64,000 nt of DNA from Verrucomicrobiaceae bacterium (GTDB taxonomy: Bacteria > Verrucomicrobiota > Verrucomicrobiia > Verrucomicrobiales > Akkermansiaceae): contig JAIXWR010000017.1 in the NCBI GenBank assembly GCA_027491155.1, positions 1 to 64,000 of the forward strand, read 5' to 3'. The notes under the pieces were generated by a model. The model made no database searches. It was given only the letters and a program-made list of their open reading frames with translations, and was not told the origin of the DNA. Positions 61,468 through 64,000 of this stretch are shown here, in pieces. A program made the position numbers and the translations under genes. Numbering within the stretch: position 1 is the stretch's first letter; each line of letters starts with the position of its first letter.

Positions 61468-61913
61468 AGCGCGATCCCGATCTTCAGGCCGCGGCGGCGG
61501 AGGTGCGGGCGATTTACCGGGAGTGGGAAGCGCGGCCGATCGAGCGGAACTGCACCGGGCGCGGGGATTGCTGCCGTTTCCGGATGACCGGGCGGACGCC
61601 TTTTCTCACCAAGGGCGAGGCCCTGGTGGCGGCCCTGGCCTGGCGGGCGGCGGGGCGGACCAGCGTGCCGGAGACGGCGGACGGGGCCTGTCCGTTTTTG
61701 AAAGGCGGGCGCTGCCAGATCTACGAAGGCCGCCCCTTCGGCTGCCGGACGCATTTCTGCGAGGCGGCCGGCGGACCGGCGGCGCGGAAGGACGTGCGCG
61801 ACCTGATCCAGCGGCTGGAGGCGATCGATGCCCGGCTCGGTGGAAATGGCGGGGTCAACCTGCCCGGCGCGGTCGCCGCGGCGATGGAGGGGCCGGGGAA
61901 GAAGCGGCGCTGA
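61464..61913 (+). CDS. YkgJ-like cysteine-cluster protein (putative zinc/iron chelator)
   Basis: A 149-residue cytosolic protein of the YkgJ / CxxCxxCC-type family. The cysteine pattern is NCTGRGDCCRF, then ACPFLKGGRCQIYEGRPFGCRTHFC, eight cysteines in the arrangement thought to bind a metal or Fe-S cluster. Start is GTG 61464, overlapping the upstream DUF1080 stop (GTGA), so the pair is co-translated although their predicted locations differ. Function of the family is not established. Confidence 0.9.
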   Translation: MKRDPDLQAAAAEVRAIYREWEARPIERNCTGRGDCCRFRMTGRTPFLTKGEALVAALAWRAAGRTSVPETADGACPFLKGGRCQIYEGRPFGCRTHFCEAAGGPAARKDVRDLIQRLEAIDARLGGNGGVNLPGAVAAAMEGPGKKRR

Positions 61914-61943
61914 GGCGGGTTTTCCGGACTCCGACATCCGGGC

Positions 61944-61978
61944 AAAAAAATTGCCGCCGGGGTCCCACCCCCGGCGGC
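61944..61978 (-). terminator. Intrinsic terminator for the minus-strand DUF1080 gene
   Basis: GCCGCCGGGG (61953-61962) pairs with CCCCGGCGGC (61969-61978), a 10-bp GC stem with a 6-nt loop. On the minus strand it is followed by AA and seven T. It lies about 140 bp after the stop at 62120 and also just after the convergent 61913 stop, so it may serve both. Confidence 0.85.
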
Positions 61979-62020
61979 TAAGATCATCAAGCCCGGCGAA
62001 CCGGAACCTGACAATATGCT

Positions 62021-62089
62021 GTTCACCCTTACATGAAAACTCACGTAAAACGCGGTCTTCATGGATTGAGACCCTTGATCCGGGTGAAC
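62021..62089. repeat. Spaced inverted repeat in the 3' untranslated region
   Basis: GTTCACCC (62021-62028) and GGGTGAAC (62082-62089), 53 bp apart, enclosing an AT-richer stretch than its surroundings. It lies between the DUF1080 stop (62120) and its terminator. A folded RNA is possible but unproven. Confidence 0.25.
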
Positions 62090-62119
62090 GTTCAAAATCC
62101 CTGAAATTTTTTTCCGGCC

Positions 62120-62830
62120 CTATTTCACCACGGGGGCGGTCTGCTCCGGCGTCGCGTTGCCGCCGGGGAGCTCGAGGATCCGGATGTTGCGGAAGTGGAT
62201 CTCCGAGCCTTCGGCCTCGAGGCAGAGGTAGCCCTTTCGGACGCTCGCCCCGCGCATGCCGTTCACGAACTTGCCGTTGATCGAGAGCTTGATGGTGCCG
62301 TCGACGCAGACGACGACGTAGCTGTTCCATTCGCCGACGCCCTTGCAGCGCATCTCGGTGGACATGCTGCGTTCGCCGCGCGGGTTGTCGGGGATGGCGG
62401 TCAGGCCGTTGGCGCCGAAGAGTTCGCCGGAGACGTAGCCGGGGTGGTTCGGCGTGCCGTCGGCTTTGGGGTTCAGCTTCGGCCACTGGAGTTCGAGCAT
62501 CTGGACTTCCATGCCCTTTGGCAGGGGGCGGTCGGCGGGTGCGGTGCCCTCGCTCCAGACGAAGATGCCCGAATTGCCGCCTTCCTTCATGTGCCGCCAC
62601 TCGATGTGGAGGATGAAGTTCTCGTATTGCTTTTCCGACCGCATCACGCCGATCGGCAGGCCGGTGCAGACGAGCAGGCCGTCTTTCACGGACCAGGTGG
62701 CGGGCGAGGTGTTGACGTCGACCCAGCCGGAGAGGTCGCGGCCGTTGAAGAGGTCCTGGAATTTCGGCGCTTCCTCCGCGGCGGCGGCGGTGGCGAGGAC
62801 AAGGGCGGCGGTGAGGAGGCGGAAGGTCAT
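62120..62830 (-). CDS. DUF1080 (3-keto-disaccharide hydrolase-like) exported protein
   Basis: A 236-residue protein with a signal peptide ([16 protein letters not shown]) and a full-length DUF1080 domain: [68 protein letters not shown] and [19 protein letters not shown]. It is the typical family length, longer than the copy at 60904, and the GNSGIFVW motif near residue 86 is conserved. It is probably periplasmic and may hydrolyse 3-keto sugars. It follows the gene at 62877 by 46 bp on the same strand, suggesting one operon that ends at the terminator near 61950. Confidence 0.93.
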   Translation of the reverse strand: MTFRLLTAALVLATAAAAEEAPKFQDLFNGRDLSGWVDVNTSPATWSVKDGLLVCTGLPIGVMRSEKQYENFILHIEWRHMKEGGNSGIFVWSEGTAPADRPLPKGMEVQMLELQWPKLNPKADGTPNHPGYVSGELFGANGLTAIPDNPRGERSMSTEMRCKGVGEWNSYVVVCVDGTIKLSINGKFVNGMRGASVRKGYLCLEAEGSEIHFRNIRILELPGGNATPEQTAPVVK

Positions 62831-62876
62831 GGGGGTCTAACGGGGGGATTGCGGGGGATTTGTCGGGCGAGGCGAC

Positions 62877-64000
62877 TCAGCGCCCGGGCAAATGCCCGTG
62901 GTAGAGGTAGAGCGCGCCGTAGGTCCAGTTCGGCTTGGGCATGCCGGGGAAGTTCGCGCGGTCCATCATCAGCGCGATGTAGGGTGCGGGATAGCCTTCG
63001 GGCAGGGGGATGACGTTCGGCCAGATGCGGGTGCCGTTCTGGTCGTTCCAGGGCGGCAGGGTCACGTTCAGTTCCCCGGCGGGCTGGAGGTCCGGATAGG
63101 TCCGGATGTAGATCTTGCGGTCGGCGCTGCCGAAGAGGGCGAAGCGCTTTTCGCCGAAGGTCTGGATCATGGTGCCGGTGCTGTCCATTTCCACCGGACC
63201 GGCGAGGCGGGTGAAGCCGCGGTCCCAGTGGTCGCTTTCCCACATGCCGGCGCGGTAGGTCTTGCCGTGTTCGCACACGAGGAGCCGCCATTTGCCCGCT
63301 GCCTCGTCGTAAACGCCGTGCGGGTCTTCATGAGCCCCGGAGAGACCGATCGGGCGGGCTTTCATGATGGAGAAGCCGCGCCGGGGATCGCGGACGGAAG
63401 AGACCGCGAGGATGGTCTTTTCCTCACCCTTGCCCGTTCCGCCGAGGGCGCTGAAGCCGGTGGTCCAGCCGCGCCATTCGCCGGACTTGGTGTCGCGGAA
63501 AAGATGGGAGGCCAGTTCGTTGCGGAGCAGGCCGTCCGCCATGTCGAAGACGATGATGCCTTCGAAGCGGAGGTCGAAGACGGAGGGGTTGAGCGAAAAG
63601 ACGCCTTGCAGCGGATGGGGCAGGCCGCGGCCGCGGACGGTGATGGTGAACCAGAGCCGGCCCTCGTCGAGAAGCGGCGCGCCTTCCTCGTCGGTGATCG
63701 CCCGGATGTCGGCCTGGCCCGAACCGGGGGTGAGGGAAGAGGAGGCGCCATCTAACAGGAGGCTCGCGCCGGGCTTGAGCTCGGTGGCGACCGCGAAGTC
63801 CATGCGCTGGAACTTCTCGCGTTCGCGGAGGTCGAGGTGCTTGGCGAAATCCGAGTGGCCGACGAGGACGGACGTGCCGGAGGATTCGAGAAGCAGGTTG
63901 ACCCCCACGGCGGACATCTGGGCGCGCAGGGTCAGGTCCTTGGCCGAGGTGCCGGCGGGGACGGGCCAGTTTTTGGCGATGACCTGCTTGCCGCCGGTGG
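62877..64000 (-). CDS. Beta-propeller-like protein (glycoside-hydrolase-like), N-terminus outside window
   Basis: The frame is open to the window edge, giving at least 373 residues; an internal Met at 63917 is not the start because coding-like sequence (AKNWPVPAGTSAKDLTLRAQ) continues upstream. The visible part has repeated blades that recall five-bladed propellers of families GH32/43/62: GLSGAHEDPHGVYDEAAGKW, YRAGMWESDHWDRGFTRL, SADRKIYIRTYPDLQPAG and ALMMDRANFPGMPKPNW. Acidic residues at blade starts could be catalytic, but the pattern does not match a family I can name with certainty. It is probably in an operon with the DUF1080 gene 46 bp downstream, which supports a sugar-related role. 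Confidence 0.72.
   Translation of the reverse strand, partial: TGGKQVIAKNWPVPAGTSAKDLTLRAQMSAVGVNLLLESSGTSVLVGHSDFAKHLDLREREKFQRMDFAVATELKPGASLLLDGASSSLTPGSGQADIRAITDEEGAPLLDEGRLWFTITVRGRGLPHPLQGVFSLNPSVFDLRFEGIIVFDMADGLLRNELASHLFRDTKSGEWRGWTTGFSALGGTGKGEEKTILAVSSVRDPRRGFSIMKARPIGLSGAHEDPHGVYDEAAGKWRLLVCEHGKTYRAGMWESDHWDRGFTRLAGPVEMDSTGTMIQTFGEKRFALFGSADRKIYIRTYPDLQPAGELNVTLPPWNDQNGTRIWPNVIPLPEGYPAPYIALMMDRANFPGMPKPNWTYGALYLYHGHLPGR

Noticed and set aside
62000-62110. A riboswitch or small RNA between the DUF1080 stop and its terminator
   Set aside because: The stretch lies downstream of the gene it would control, and apart from one spaced inverted repeat I see no known fold.

Overview
The window is GC-rich, almost fully coding DNA from what is very probably a member of the Verrucomicrobiota, most likely the Verrucomicrobiales (Luteolibacter/Haloferula-like). 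The grounds are a Verru_Chthon cassette protein A, a planctomycete/verrucomicrobial cytochrome (DUF1549/DUF1553) plus DUF1501 pair, several DUF1080 proteins, fused sorbosone-dehydrogenase-like proteins, and very large secreted proteins built from lamin-tail, CotH, Calx-beta and LamG modules. The genus is an inference. I saw no rRNA, tRNA, CRISPR array or prophage.

Layout. 1-660: the 3' end of a REP-associated (RAYT/IS200-like) transposase. 662-5098: a small membrane protein, a LamG-bearing sensor kinase with its NarL-type response regulator (ATGA overlap), and a short AraC-type regulator. 5281-16913: five co-directional, closely spaced genes: Verru_Chthon protein A, a small exported protein, a DUF1080/dehydrogenase/cytochrome c fusion, the DUF1549/DUF1553 cytochrome and a Tat-exported DUF1501 protein. 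This looks like a surface or periplasmic carbohydrate-oxidation unit with a pseudopilin-like partner. 17121-25395: two large secreted proteins, one with a CotH kinase fold. 25422-26315: an exported sugar isomerase-like protein. 26484-27776: a second, full-length transposase copy in the same orientation as the first.

27807-35728 holds rapA, a rhomboid protease, a small lipoprotein, an overlapping three-gene operon (membrane protein, winged-helix regulator, EEP-family hydrolase), and a convergent sugar oxidoreductase/isomerase pair with a clear intrinsic terminator. 35835-52115 is dominated by two giant minus-strand secreted proteins (a metzincin-like protease with eight Calx-beta repeats, and a CotH/discoidin/lamin-tail protein), with prs and a smaller Calx-beta protein between them. 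52330-57763 holds rlmN, an unknown acidic protein, a protein with two RlaP nucleotidyltransferase domains and a NagD-like HAD phosphatase; the gaps here are rich in palindromic repeats. 58086-64000 returns to sugar-related exported proteins: a degenerate SGNH/dehydrogenase fusion, two DUF1080 proteins, a YkgJ-type cysteine-cluster protein and a beta-propeller-like protein cut by the window end.

The most interesting items are: a C-terminal module (Ca-binding-like loop plus beta-sandwich) shared by most of the giant secreted proteins; a beta-sandwich module shared by two partners of the 9.5-15.4 kb operon and inserted inside DUF1553 in one of them; twin stem-loops at 56831-56937 carrying the same 14-base loop sequence on unrelated stems; and a tandem RlaP protein whose stop codon lies inside a repeat element.
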